Notes: generated by a model from the sequence alone, not told the origin. DNA of 64,000 bases from Xylophilus sp. GOD-11R (GCF_033546935.1 NZ_CP137854.1:1488001-1552000), one strand, 5' to 3'; positions 13,539 to 22,484 are shown, counted from the stretch's first letter. Translations and numbers: made by a program.

Positions 13539-16300
13539 CGTGCGTTCTCCTGCATCGCCAGGCGTTGCGCGGCCATGTCGCGCATCTCGTTCTTGCGCAC
13601 CTTCTCGCCGTTGGGGCTGGGCGTGGTGGGAAAGCGCTCCACCTCGAACACCCGAATCGGCACCTTGTAGATGGCCAGGCGCGCGCGGCAGGCGGCGATG
13701 AGCGCGGCCTCGTCGTGGCGATAGCCGGGCTTGCCGATCACGAAGCCGACCGGTCGCACGCTGCCTTCGGCCTGCACCTCGACCACCTGGCAGGCCTGCA
13801 CCGCGGGGTCGATCAGCACGGCCTCCTCGATCTCCAGCGGGTTGACCAGGTAGCCGCCGATGCGCAGCACGTCGCCGATGCGCGAGAGGTGGATGAAGCC
13901 GCCGTCCTCGGTGAGATAGGCGAGGTCGCCGGTGCGGAACCAGCCGTCTTCGGACAGCGCCTTGCGGGTGGCGGCCTCGTCGTGGAGGTAGCCCAGCATG
14001 AGGTCGGGCGTGAACAGCTCCAGCTCGCCGGTCTGGCCGGGCGGCAGCAGCTCGCCGGTGTCGAGCGAGCGCACCCGCACGGCGGCGGTGGGGCACAGGG
14101 GTATGCCGCCGGACTGGGCGCGGCGATCCAGCGAGGCGTCGAAGGGCTGGGTGGCGAAGAGCGCCATGGTTTCGGTCAGTCCGAAGCAGCCGTTCATGCG
14201 GATGCCGCGCGCTGCGGCCTGCGCCGGCAGGTCGGGCAGGCCGGGGGTGAAGTTGGCGTGGCCGAACAGCAGCAGGTCGGGCAGGTTCCAGTCGGGCGGC
14301 ACCACCGCGAGCATCTTGTCGAGCTGGTCGTTGGTGCCGAAGAGATGCGTGATGCGGTGCTCGCGCAGCAGCGCGGCGCATTCGGCGGGCGCGAAGTTCT
14401 CGACGACGCTCAGCGGGGCGGCGCCCTGCATCGCGGTGATCAGCACGGTGAAGCCGAAGGCGCCGCAGCAGGGAATGGCCAGCACCAGCCGGGACGTGTC
14501 GGCCTGCACGGCGAAGCGGCGCACGATGTCGGCCGCATGGCGCACGATGCGCCGCTGCGAATGCACGATGAGCTTGGGCTCGCTGGTGGTGCCGGAAGAC
14601 GACAGGATGATGCAGGGGTCGTCGGGCTGGCCGCCCGGGCCGTCGAAGGGCGCGGACGCCTCCAGCGCGGACAGCCGGTGGTGCGCCACGCCGTCGCCGA
14701 GCGCGGGCAGGGCGCCGGGCCCGTCGAGCGCCACCAGGGCGCGCAGCGTGGCGCGTTCGTCGGGCTTCAACTGCTCCAGGATCGGCGCGGCCGCCTTGCC
14801 CCGGTGCTCGGGCGCATAGAACAGCGCCACGCAGCGCGAGCGCCGCACGAAGTTGCCGATCTCGTAGGCGCCGAAACGCGGATTGAGGCTGAGCACGGTG
14901 GCCCCCACGCGGGCGCAGGCGAACAGCACCGCGATCCAGTCGGGCGTGTTGGGCAACCAGATGGCGACCACGTCGCCGCGCCCGATGCCGATGGCCGACA
15001 GGCCGCCGGCCAGCCGCTCGACACGATGGCGGAATTCGGCGCGCGGGATATCGCGGCCGTCGAAGCGCAGGCAGGCGGCCTGCGGGTCGCCCTGGGCGAG
15101 CATGGCGTGGAGCGTGTGTTCCATGGGGACGGTCGGGTCGGAAATGGGAAGAGGCTCGGGCGCGTCGGTGAAGGTCGAGGCGCGCAGGCCGGGCACGGTG
15201 GCGGCGCGCCGGCGCAGCCAGAAGCCGGCGCGGTCGCCGGCCACGGCGAAGTGGGGATCGGCGCCGAGCTTCTGCGCCGCGTCGATCGGCCAGTGCGGGT
15301 TGTGGATCAGCTCACGGCCCAGGGCCACCAGATCGGCGTGGCCGTCGGCGACGATGGCCTCGGCCTGGCGCGCCTGCACGATCAGGCCGACGGCCATGGT
15401 CGGCATGCCGGCGTGCCGGCGGATATGCGCCGCATACGGCACCTGGTAGCCCGGCGCCGCCTGGGCGCCGGCAGTGAGCGGCGAGCCGCCGATGCCGCCC
15501 GAGGAGCAGTCGATCAGGTCGACGCCGGCCGGGTGCAGCAGCCGCGCCAGCGCCACGCTGTCGTCGAGCGACCAGCCGTGGTCGACCGTGGACAGGCGCA
15601 GCAGCAGCGGCTTGTCGGCCGGCCATTCGCTGCGGATGGCCTCCACGGTCTCCATCAGGAAGCGGATGCGGTGGGCGAAGTCGCCGCCGTAGGCGTCGGT
15701 GCGCTGGTTGGCGACCGGCGACAGGAACTGCGCGATCAGGTAGCCGTGGCCGCCGTGGAGGTCGATGGCCTCGTAGCCGGCCTCGCGGGCACGGCGCGCG
15801 GCGGCGGCCCAGGCGTCGAGCACCGTGGCGATGTCGGCGAGGTCCATGGCGCGCGGCACCGGAAAACCCGGCGAGACGGCGATGGCGCTGGGGGCGACCG
15901 GCTCCCACTCGTCCCAGTCGGCGATGGCGTCGCTGCGTTCGAGCGGGCCGCGTCCCAGGTGCGGTGGTTTCTGGCGCGCCTTGCGGCCGCTGTGCATCAG
16001 CTGGATGGCGGGCACGCTGCCGCCGGCGCGGATCACCTCGGCCAGCCGGCGCAGGCCGGGCACCTGCTCGTCGCTCCAGATGCCGATGTCTCCGGTGGTG
16101 CCGCAGCCACGCCGCTCGATCAGCGTGCCTTCCTGGATGACCAGGCCGGCGCCGCCTTCGGCCAGCCGGCCCAGGTTCACCAGGTGGCGGTCGACCGGGC
16201 GGCCGTGTTCGCCGATGTACTGCCACATCGGCGAGGCGACGACCCGGTTGTTCAGATGCAGTCCGCGCAGGTCGAAGCCCGAGAAAAGCGCGCTCGTCAT
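13535..16300 (-). CDS. Fusion: old yellow enzyme flavin oxidoreductase plus AMP-forming acyl-CoA ligase
   Basis: One uninterrupted frame of 921 residues. Residues 1 to about 360 are an OYE/YqjM-type FMN barrel: SPMWQY at 23-28, the DLHGGHGYLIAQFLSP substrate-binding His-x-x-His plus Tyr, NQRTDAYGG and the phosphate-binding end VALGRELIHNPHWP. A linker of about 30 residues leads to Met393, where a complete ANL ligase begins: P-loop SSSGTTSEPKLIVHS, CFGLTETMAL, GWFRTGDLAYL, GGYLVNPLEIEE and a C-terminal lysine region NGEKVRKNEMR. Trp26 replaces the Cys conserved in YqjM-class enzymes. The protein may make a CoA thioester and reduce (or de-aromatise) the acyl group. Separate translation from ATG 15124 is possible, but no Shine-Dalgarno is seen there. 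The substrate is unknown. Confidence 0.88.
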   Translation of the reverse strand: MTSALFSGFDLRGLHLNNRVVASPMWQYIGEHGRPVDRHLVNLGRLAEGGAGLVIQEGTLIERRGCGTTGDIGIWSDEQVPGLRRLAEVIRAGGSVPAIQLMHSGRKARQKPPHLGRGPLERSDAIADWDEWEPVAPSAIAVSPGFPVPRAMDLADIATVLDAWAAAARRAREAGYEAIDLHGGHGYLIAQFLSPVANQRTDAYGGDFAHRIRFLMETVEAIRSEWPADKPLLLRLSTVDHGWSLDDSVALARLLHPAGVDLIDCSSGGIGGSPLTAGAQAAPGYQVPYAAHIRRHAGMPTMAVGLIVQARQAEAIVADGHADLVALGRELIHNPHWPIDAAQKLGADPHFAVAGDRAGFWLRRRAATVPGLRASTFTDAPEPLPISDPTVPMEHTLHAMLAQGDPQAACLRFDGRDIPRAEFRHRVERLAGGLSAIGIGRGDVVAIWLPNTPDWIAVLFACARVGATVLSLNPRFGAYEIGNFVRRSRCVALFYAPEHRGKAAAPILEQLKPDERATLRALVALDGPGALPALGDGVAHHRLSALEASAPFDGPGGQPDDPCIILSSSGTTSEPKLIVHSQRRIVRHAADIVRRFAVQADTSRLVLAIPCCGAFGFTVLITAMQGAAPLSVVENFAPAECAALLREHRITHLFGTNDQLDKMLAVVPPDWNLPDLLLFGHANFTPGLPDLPAQAAARGIRMNGCFGLTETMALFATQPFDASLDRRAQSGGIPLCPTAAVRVRSLDTGELLPPGQTGELELFTPDLMLGYLHDEAATRKALSEDGWFRTGDLAYLTEDGGFIHLSRIGDVLRIGGYLVNPLEIEEAVLIDPAVQACQVVEVQAEGSVRPVGFVIGKPGYRHDEAALIAACRARLAIYKVPIRVFEVERFPTTPSPNGEKVRKNEMRDMAAQRLAMQENAR

Positions 16301-16306
16301 GGCCGC

Positions 16307-17602
16307 TCAGTTGCGCTTGACGAGCGGGCAGGTCGACTGTTCCAGCGGCCGGAAGGCCTGGTCGCCGGGCACGGTGGCGACCTGGGTGTAGTAGTCCCAG
16401 GGGTACTTGCTGTCCTTGGGCTGCTTGACCTTGAACAGGTACATGTCGTGGACCATCAGCCCGTCTTCGCGGATGCGGCCGTTCTTGGCGAAGAAGTCGT
16501 TGACCGGCGTTTCCTTCATCTTGCGCATCACCGCCGCCGTCTCGTCGGTGCCGGCGACCTTGACCGCCTGCAGGTAGTGCAGCGTGGACGAATAGCTGCC
16601 CGCCTGGCTCATGTTGGGCATGCGCTTCATCTTCTCGAAGTAGCGGCGCGACCAGGCCCGGGTCTCCGGCGTGGCGTCCCAGTAGAAGCCTTCGACCAGC
16701 TGCATGTCCTGCGCGGTGTTGAGGCCGATCGCGTGGATGTCGTTGATGTAGAGCAGCGCGGCGGCGATGCCCTGCTTGCTCTTGGGCGTGCCCACGCCGA
16801 ATTCGCGCGCGGTCTTGATCGAATTGACCGTGTCGCCGCCCGCGTTGGCCAGCATCACCACGTCGGCATTGCTGGCCTGGGCCTGCAGCACGAAGGAGGA
16901 CATGTCCGAGGCGTTGAGCGGGTGGCGCACCTTGCCCGCCGTCTTGCCGCCCACGCCTTCCAGCGCCGAGGCCGCGCCTTGCTCCAGCGCATAGCCGCCG
17001 GCGTTGTCGACGGTGACGAAGAACCAGTTCTTCTTGCCCGCCGCCACCAGGGTGCGGGCCAGGCTGCTGGCCAGCGCGTAGGAGTCGTAGGCGTAGTGCA
17101 CCGAGACCGGCGAGCACAGATCCATGGTGAAGCGCTCGGTGGCCGGGCCGTTGAAGACGATCACCTTCTTCTTCTCGCGCGCCACTTCCAATACGGCCAG
17201 CGAGGGCGCCGAGCCGGTCACGTCCTGGATGGTGTCGACCTTCTGCACGTCGAACCATTCGCGGGCCTTGGCCGAGGCGATGTCGGCCTTGAGCTGGGTG
17301 TCGGCCACCAGCAGCTCGACCTTCTTGCCACCGACGCTGCCGCCGAAATCGTCGATCGCCATCTGCACCGCGGTGACGGTGCCGCGCCCGGAGATGTCGG
17401 CGTAGGGGCCACTCATGTCCAGCAGGAGGCCGATGCGGACCACGTCGTCGGAGATGCCGGCAGCCGGCGCCTGCGCCTGCGAGTTGCCCGTCGACAGCGA
17501 CCCTCCCAGCACGAACGCCGCACTGGCGAGCGTGGCGGCGAGGGCCGATGCGGTGCGGCGGCGCGGCCGGGGCGCGCGCAGGAACGGATGCGGAACGGGC
17601 AT
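16307..17602 (-). CDS. LivK-like ABC transporter substrate-binding protein (cluster B)
   Basis: 431 residues from the ATG at 17602, chosen because AAGGAG lies 8 nt upstream; an in-frame start 15 codons earlier has none. A basic leader (RAPRPRRRT) and hydrophobic segment ending around SQAQAPA precede a type I periplasmic binding fold (VRIGLLLDMSGPYADISG; FNGPATERFT; NNAGG-type VDNAGGYALEQG). Proteins of this branch bind branched-chain amino acids, amides or aromatic acids. It heads the cluster B operon, 6 bp before the fusion gene, but no Liv permease genes are in the operon; it may use the transporter of cluster D. Confidence 0.9.
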   Translation of the reverse strand: MPVPHPFLRAPRPRRRTASALAATLASAAFVLGGSLSTGNSQAQAPAAGISDDVVRIGLLLDMSGPYADISGRGTVTAVQMAIDDFGGSVGGKKVELLVADTQLKADIASAKAREWFDVQKVDTIQDVTGSAPSLAVLEVAREKKKVIVFNGPATERFTMDLCSPVSVHYAYDSYALASSLARTLVAAGKKNWFFVTVDNAGGYALEQGAASALEGVGGKTAGKVRHPLNASDMSSFVLQAQASNADVVMLANAGGDTVNSIKTAREFGVGTPKSKQGIAAALLYINDIHAIGLNTAQDMQLVEGFYWDATPETRAWSRRYFEKMKRMPNMSQAGSYSSTLHYLQAVKVAGTDETAAVMRKMKETPVNDFFAKNGRIREDGLMVHDMYLFKVKQPKDSKYPWDYYTQVATVPGDQAFRPLEQSTCPLVKRN

Positions 17603-17730
17603 GTCGGTGTCTCCTTTTTGTGCCGCGAAGTATTCATCCGGACCCAAAAATTAGAACTAGTGGAATTCCCGGTGAGTCTTATGTCTCATTTTTATTAAAT
17701 TCAAATCATCTTAGTGATACAGGAGCTGGG
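17603..17730. promoter_or_regulatory. Divergent control region between clusters B and C
   Basis: 128 bp, distinctly more AT-rich than its surroundings. It contains CCCAAAAATT at 17643-17652 (also found before the IclR gene), the 8-bp palindrome GGAATTCC at 17662-17669 and a T/A-rich tract TTTTTATTAAATTCAAATCAT at about 17690-17709 that is the best candidate for promoter elements of the thiolase operon. It must drive both the minus-strand operon (LivK-like, OYE-ligase, SDR, Bug, Bug) and the plus-strand operon starting with the thiolase. Confidence 0.6.
17721..17725 (+). promoter_or_regulatory. Ribosome binding site that favours a GTG start of the thiolase
   Basis: AGGAG is 5 nt before GTG 17731 but 17 nt before the first ATG (17743). 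The spacing supports GTG as the start codon, giving four extra residues (MAFQ). Confidence 0.55.
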
Positions 17731-18924
17731 GTGGCCTTCCAAATGAAAAACGCGGTGATCGTCGATGTGGTCCGCTCGCCGATGGGCCGCAGCAAGGCGG
17801 GCGGCGCCTTCGTCGAGCTGCATCCCAACGAACTGCTGGCGCAGGTGCTGCAGGGTCTGGTGGCGCGCAACGGGCTGGATCCGGGCACGGTGGACGACGT
17901 GCTGATCGGCTGCGTCAGCCAGGTGGGCGAGCAGTCTTCCACGCCGGGGCGCGGCGCCTGGCTGGCGGCCGGGTTTCCGGAGCACGTGCCCTCGACCACC
18001 ATCGAGCGCAAGTGCGGCTCCAGCCAGCAGGCGGTGCATTTCGCGGCGCAGGGCGTGATGGCCGGGGCCTACGACATCGTGATCGCCGGCGGCATCGAAT
18101 CGATGAGCCGGGTGCCGATGGGCAGCGGCCGTGTCGGCCGCGACCCTTTCGGGCCGTCATTCCAGGCGCGTTACGAGCCCGGGCTGGTGGGGCAGGGCGT
18201 GGCGGCCGAACTGCTGGCCGCCCAGTGGGGCGTGACCCGCGACGAGATGGACGCCTATGCCGCGCGTTCGCACGCGCTGGCCGAGGCGGCGCGCGTGGAC
18301 GGGCAGTTCGAGCGCCAGATCGTGCCGATCCGCACCGGCGAGGGGCGGGTGCAACAGCTCGACGAAACCATCCGGCCCGGCACCACGGCCGAGAAGCTGG
18401 CCACGCTGGCACCTTCCTTCGCCCAGGACGATCTGGCCGAACGCTTTGCACAGATCCGCTGGAGCGTGACCGCCGGCAACTCCTCGCAGATCTCCGACGG
18501 AGCTTCCGCCGCGCTGATCATGAGCGAGGAGCGCGCGGTGCAGCTCGGCCTGCGGCCACGTGCGCGCTTCGTGGCGTTCGACGTCATCGGCGACGACCCG
18601 CTGACGATGCTCGGCGCGCCGATTCCCGCCACCCGGCGGGTGCTGGCCAAGGCCGGCATGCGGCTGCAGGACATCGACCGCTTCGAGGTGAACGAAGCCT
18701 TCGCCTCGGTGCCGCTGGCCTGGCAGCGGGCGCTGGACGCGGATCCGGACCGGCTCAACCCCTCGGGCGGCGCCATCGCCCTGGGCCACCCGCTGGGCGC
18801 CTCGGGCACGCGGCTGCTCGCCTCGCTGCTGGTGGGGCTCGAAGCCAGCGGCGGCCGCTGGGGCCTGCAGACCATGTGCGAGGCCGGCGGCATGGCCAAC
18901 GCCACCGTCATCGAAAGGCTGTGA
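17731..18924 (+). CDS. Thiolase, acetyl-CoA acyltransferase (cluster C)
   Basis: 397 residues from GTG 17731 (393 from the alternative ATG at 17743). All thiolase catalytic elements are present: nucleophilic Cys at about residue 95 in ERKCGSSQQAVHF, FEVNEAFASVPLAW, the His of GGAIALGHPLGASG and the second Cys in MCEAGGMANA near the C-terminus. It should cleave a 3-oxoacyl-CoA to acetyl-CoA (or propionyl-CoA) and a shortened acyl-CoA. First gene of a six-gene operon with SDR, hydratase, racemase, hydrolase and acyl-CoA dehydrogenase, i.e. a dedicated beta-oxidation set. Chain or ring specificity cannot be read from sequence. Confidence 0.93.
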   Translation: MAFQMKNAVIVDVVRSPMGRSKAGGAFVELHPNELLAQVLQGLVARNGLDPGTVDDVLIGCVSQVGEQSSTPGRGAWLAAGFPEHVPSTTIERKCGSSQQAVHFAAQGVMAGAYDIVIAGGIESMSRVPMGSGRVGRDPFGPSFQARYEPGLVGQGVAAELLAAQWGVTRDEMDAYAARSHALAEAARVDGQFERQIVPIRTGEGRVQQLDETIRPGTTAEKLATLAPSFAQDDLAERFAQIRWSVTAGNSSQISDGASAALIMSEERAVQLGLRPRARFVAFDVIGDDPLTMLGAPIPATRRVLAKAGMRLQDIDRFEVNEAFASVPLAWQRALDADPDRLNPSGGAIALGHPLGASGTRLLASLLVGLEASGGRWGLQTMCEAGGMANATVIERL

Positions 18925-18970
18925 AGCATGAAGAAAAAGCACCTGCAGGCATTGCACGAAAGGCTCCGCC

Positions 18971-19735
18971 ATGAAGCTCGATGACGCATCCGCCCTCGTC
19001 ACCGGGGGCGCCTCCGGCCTGGGGCTGGCCACCGTGCGGCGGCTGGCGGCGCAAGGCGCCCGCGTGGTCATCGCCGACCTGCCGACATCGCGTGGCGAAG
19101 ATGTGGCGCAGGAGATCGGCCCGGGCGTGCGTTTCGTCGCCGCCGACGTCACCGATGCCGACCAGATGGGCCAGGCCTTCGACGCGGCCGAAGCGATGGC
19201 GCCGCTGCGGGTGCTGGTGAACTGCGCCGGCCGGGGCGGCACGGTGCGGCTGGTGGAAAAGGACGGCAGCCCGGGCTCCCTCGAAACCTACGAAAGCATC
19301 GTGCGCATCAACCTGATCGGCAGCTTCAACGCGCTGCGGCTGGCGGCGGCGCGCATGGCCAGGTACGAACTGGTGGAGGAAGAGCGCGGCGTCTGCGTGC
19401 TGACCGCCTCCATCGCCGCCTACGAAGGCCAGATCGGCCAGATTCCGTACGCCTCGTCCAAGGCCGGCATCGTCGGCATGACCCTGGTGGCGGCGCGCGA
19501 CCTGGCCAGCAAGGGCATCCGGGTGAACACCATCGCGCCGGGCATCTTCGACACGCCGATCCTGGCGCGGCTGCCCGAGCCGGTGAAGGAATCGCTGGGC
19601 AAGGCGGTGCCGCATCCGGCCCGGCTCGGCCAGCCCGACGAGTTCGCGCGCCTGGCGCTGCACATCGTCGACAACCCGATGCTCAACGGCGAAACGATTC
19701 GCCTCGACGGCGCCATGCGCATGGGACCCCGCTGA
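18971..19735 (+). CDS. SDR, probable 3-hydroxyacyl-CoA dehydrogenase (HSD10-like)
   Basis: 254 residues. VTGGASGLGLATV (cofactor), NCAG, ASIAAYEGQIGQI and YASSK (catalytic Ser, Tyr, Lys), and the APGIFDTPIL segment typical of the 17-beta-HSD type 10 / 3-hydroxyacyl-CoA dehydrogenase branch. In a beta-oxidation operon it most likely oxidises the 3-hydroxyacyl-CoA made by the adjacent hydratase to the 3-oxo form used by the thiolase. Its stop shares one base with the hydratase start (TGATG). Confidence 0.9.
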   Translation: MKLDDASALVTGGASGLGLATVRRLAAQGARVVIADLPTSRGEDVAQEIGPGVRFVAADVTDADQMGQAFDAAEAMAPLRVLVNCAGRGGTVRLVEKDGSPGSLETYESIVRINLIGSFNALRLAAARMARYELVEEERGVCVLTASIAAYEGQIGQIPYASSKAGIVGMTLVAARDLASKGIRVNTIAPGIFDTPILARLPEPVKESLGKAVPHPARLGQPDEFARLALHIVDNPMLNGETIRLDGAMRMGPR

Positions 19736-20532
19736 TGGACACGACCACGACCGAAGAACTGCTGGTGCAGGAGCTGGACGACGGCATCCTGCTGCTGACC
19801 CTCAACCGGCCCGAGGCGCGCAATGCCGCGACGCTGCGCATCGCGCAATGCATGGCCGCGGCCATCGACGCGTTCGAGGCCCGCGACGACCTGGCGGTGG
19901 CGGTGATCACCGGCGCGGGCGGCACCTTCTGCTCGGGCATGGACCTCAAGGGCTTCCTGCGGGGTGAAAAACCCCGGGTGGAAGGCCGGGGTTTCGCCGG
20001 CATCACCGAACGCCCGCCGGCCAAGCCGGTGATCGCGGCGGTGGAGGGCTATGCGTTGGCGGGTGGCTTCGAGCTGGCGCTGGCCTGCGATCTGATCGTG
20101 GCTTCCCAGGAAGCGCGCTTCGGCCTGCCGGAAGTCAAGCGCGGGCTGGTGGCCTCGGCCGGCGGCCTGGTGCGGCTGCCGCGCCAGTTGCCCCAGCGCA
20201 TCGCCCTGGAGCTGGCCATGACCGGCGACATGATGCCGGCCGCGCGGCTGTACGAATGCGGCCTGATCAACCGGCTGGTGCCGGCCGGCCAGGCGCTCGA
20301 CGCGGCCATCGCCCTGGCGCGCAGCGTGGCCGACAACAGCCCGCTGGCGGTGCTGACCAGCAAGCGGGTGATCCTGGAATCGGCCGAATGGCCCGATGCC
20401 GAGAAGTTCGAGCGGCAGCGGCATTTGGTCGAGCCGGTCTTCGCCTCGCCGGACGCGCGCGAGGGCGCCGCCGCCTTCGCCGAAAAACGCAAGCCGGTGT
20501 GGACCAGCCGCGCCGTGGGGGCGGCGGGTTGA
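19735..20532 (+). CDS. Enoyl-CoA hydratase (crotonase family, cluster C)
   Basis: 265 residues. The oxyanion-hole region ([20 protein letters not shown]) and both glutamates expected of a true hydratase are present: Glu in GGFELAL and Glu in FGLPEVKRG. It should add water across a 2-enoyl-CoA double bond. It lies between the SDR and the racemase gene with overlapping start and stop codons on both sides, which indicates one transcript and coupled translation. Confidence 0.92.
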   Translation: MDTTTTEELLVQELDDGILLLTLNRPEARNAATLRIAQCMAAAIDAFEARDDLAVAVITGAGGTFCSGMDLKGFLRGEKPRVEGRGFAGITERPPAKPVIAAVEGYALAGGFELALACDLIVASQEARFGLPEVKRGLVASAGGLVRLPRQLPQRIALELAMTGDMMPAARLYECGLINRLVPAGQALDAAIALARSVADNSPLAVLTSKRVILESAEWPDAEKFERQRHLVEPVFASPDAREGAAAFAEKRKPVWTSRAVGAAG

Positions 20533-21689
20533 GCCCGGCGTCGGAGCCCACGCAGCCCACGGCCGGGCGCCCCGGCCTGCGCGAAACCCAGGGTCCGCTG
20601 CGCGGCGTAAGGGTGGTGGAGTTCGCCGGTCTCGGGCCGGCACCGTTCGCGGCGATGCTGCTGTCGGACATGGGGGCCGACGTGGTACGCATCGACCGGC
20701 CCGGCGCGCCGGTGGAAACACGCGACTGCACGCTGCGCGGCCGCCACCTGGCGCAGCTCGACCTCAAGAGCGCCGCCGGCCAGGCCGCCGCGCTGGCGCT
20801 GATCGAACAGGCCGACGTGCTGATCGAGGGCTTTCGCCCCGGCGTGATGGAGCGCCTGGGCCTCGGCCCCGACGACTGCCTGGCCCGGCGGCCGGCGCTG
20901 GTCTACGGACGCATGACCGGCTGGGGCCAGTCGGGGCCGCGCATGCACGCGGCGGGCCACGACATCAACTACATCTCGCTGCCCGGCGCGCTGGAGGCGA
21001 TCGGCACGCGCGAATCGCCCCTGCCGCCGCTCAACCTGGTGGGCGACTACGGCGGCGGCGCGCTCTATCTGCTGACCGGGGTGCTCGCCGCGCTGCTGGA
21101 GTCGCGCACCAGCGGACAGGGTCAGGTCGTGGACGCGGCGATGTGCGACGGCGTGGCCTCGCTCATGGCGCCGATCATGGGCATGGGCGCCACCGGCCTG
21201 TGGCGGGGCGGGCGCGCCTCCAACATGCTCGACGGCGGCGCGCACTACTACCGCACCTACGCTTGCGCAGACGGGCGGCACGTGGCCGTCGGCGCCATCG
21301 AGCCGCAGTTCTACGCGCTGCTGCGGGAGCGGGCCGGGCTGGACGATCCGGCCTTCGACGCGCAGCACGACGCCGCACGCTGGCCGGCGCTGTCGGCGCG
21401 GCTGGCCGAGGTCATGAAGCAGCGCACGCGCGACGAGTGGTGCGCGCTCTTCGCCGGCACCGACGCCTGCGTGACGCCGGTGCTGAGCCTGGAAGAAGCG
21501 CCGGCCGATCCGCACCTGGCCGCGCGCGGCACCTTCGTGCAACACCAGGGCCGCTTGCAGCCGGCGCCGGCGCCGCGCTTCTCGCGCACGCCCTCGTGCA
21601 TTCAGCAGGCGCCCGCCGACCGGGCCGTCGAGGTCGGCACCTTGCTCGACCGGTGGCGCGGCGCGACGCCGGGTTTCATCCAGGACTGA
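20529..21689 (+). CDS. CaiB/BaiF family protein, alpha-methylacyl-CoA racemase-like
   Basis: 386 residues if translation starts at TTG 20529, which overlaps the hydratase stop as TTGA; no ATG is available before the conserved N-terminus [33 protein letters not shown] carries the histidine, and [21 protein letters not shown] the aspartate, that act as the two acid-base residues in alpha-methylacyl-CoA racemase. This makes racemisation at C2 of a 2-methyl-branched acyl-CoA more likely than CoA transfer. Such an enzyme is needed when a beta-oxidation substrate bears an alpha-methyl stereocentre, which says something about the pathway substrate. Confidence 0.85.
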   Translation: MSPASEPTQPTAGRPGLRETQGPLRGVRVVEFAGLGPAPFAAMLLSDMGADVVRIDRPGAPVETRDCTLRGRHLAQLDLKSAAGQAAALALIEQADVLIEGFRPGVMERLGLGPDDCLARRPALVYGRMTGWGQSGPRMHAAGHDINYISLPGALEAIGTRESPLPPLNLVGDYGGGALYLLTGVLAALLESRTSGQGQVVDAAMCDGVASLMAPIMGMGATGLWRGGRASNMLDGGAHYYRTYACADGRHVAVGAIEPQFYALLRERAGLDDPAFDAQHDAARWPALSARLAEVMKQRTRDEWCALFAGTDACVTPVLSLEEAPADPHLAARGTFVQHQGRLQPAPAPRFSRTPSCIQQAPADRAVEVGTLLDRWRGATPGFIQD

Positions 21690-21710
21690 ACCAACGATTT
21701 CGGAGACAAC

Positions 21711-22484
21711 ATGCAGGAACGAACCGTCGACATCCAGACCGGCGCAGGCACCATGAACACCTACATCTACCACCCCGACGGCGACGGGCCGTTCCCGGTG
21801 GTGGTGATGTACATGGACTCGATCGGCGTGCGCGAGGAACTGGCCGACATGTGCCGGCGCATCGCCACCACGGGCTACTACGTGATCATGCCCAACCTCT
21901 ACTACCGCACCCACCGCTCGGTGGACATCGACCCGACCCGCATCCTCGACCCGGCCTATCACGAGAAGTTCGTGCTGTTGTGGGACCTCATCGGCGCCTT
22001 GAGCAACCGCATGGTCGAGGAAGACACCGCGGTGCTGTTCGACTTCATCGACGGCGAGCGCCACGCGCGCAACGGTCCGCTCGGCATCGTGGGCTACTGC
22101 ATGAGCGGGCCTTTCGTGTTCCGGTTGGCCGGTGCCTATCCGGAGCGGGTGGCCTGCTCGGCATCGGTGTACGGCGTGCACCTGGTCACCGACCAACCCG
22201 ACTCGCCGCACCTGCTGGCCGGGCGCATCCGGGGAGAGATGTACTTCGCCTGCGCCGAGCACGACAAATACGTGGAAGCCGCCGAGCTCGACGCCCTGCG
22301 CCGGGTGATCGCCGACACCGGCATCAACGGCCGGGTGGAGATCTACGAGCAGCGCGACCACGGCTTCGCCTTCCCGGCGCGCAAGGCTTTTCACAAGGGC
22401 GCGACCGAGCGGCACTGGGAGCGGCTGTTCGACATGTTCGACCGCACCGTGCGCAACGCGCCGAGGCAGGAGGCGGTCGCATGA
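21711..22484 (+). CDS. Dienelactone hydrolase family protein (cluster C)
   Basis: 257 residues, cytoplasmic (no leader). The nucleophile elbow VGYCMSGPFVF holds the Cys, an acidic residue follows in CAEHDKYVEAAE and the catalytic His lies in RDHGFAFPA. GGAG lies 7 nt before the ATG, and the stop overlaps the acyl-CoA dehydrogenase start (ATGA). In a CoA-dependent pathway it could hydrolyse a lactone or a ring-derived thioester or ester. It differs clearly from the exported paralogue at 8881-9723. Confidence 0.88.
   Translation: MQERTVDIQTGAGTMNTYIYHPDGDGPFPVVVMYMDSIGVREELADMCRRIATTGYYVIMPNLYYRTHRSVDIDPTRILDPAYHEKFVLLWDLIGALSNRMVEEDTAVLFDFIDGERHARNGPLGIVGYCMSGPFVFRLAGAYPERVACSASVYGVHLVTDQPDSPHLLAGRIRGEMYFACAEHDKYVEAAELDALRRVIADTGINGRVEIYEQRDHGFAFPARKAFHKGATERHWERLFDMFDRTVRNAPRQEAVA

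Noticed and set aside
13565..17698. A 1377-codon open frame on the + strand, opposite the cluster B operon
   Set aside because: It is antisense to the OYE-ligase fusion and the LivK-like gene, whose motifs are intact. The translation is Arg/Gly/His/Ala-rich low-complexity sequence without domains; long shadow frames are expected at this GC content.
17743..18924. ATG 17743 as thiolase start
   Set aside because: The AGGAG is 17 nt away, too far; GTG 17731 has 5-nt spacing. The ATG remains possible because family members often begin near it.
20529..21689. CoA-transferase (usual annotation of CaiB/BaiF proteins)
   Set aside because: The His and Asp of alpha-methylacyl-CoA racemase are conserved ([15 protein letters not shown]), so racemase is the better call.
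20396..22480. Long + strand frame upstream of, and in frame with, the cluster C acyl-CoA dehydrogenase
   Set aside because: It runs out of frame through the racemase and hydrolase genes; the true start is ATG 22481 overlapping the hydrolase stop.
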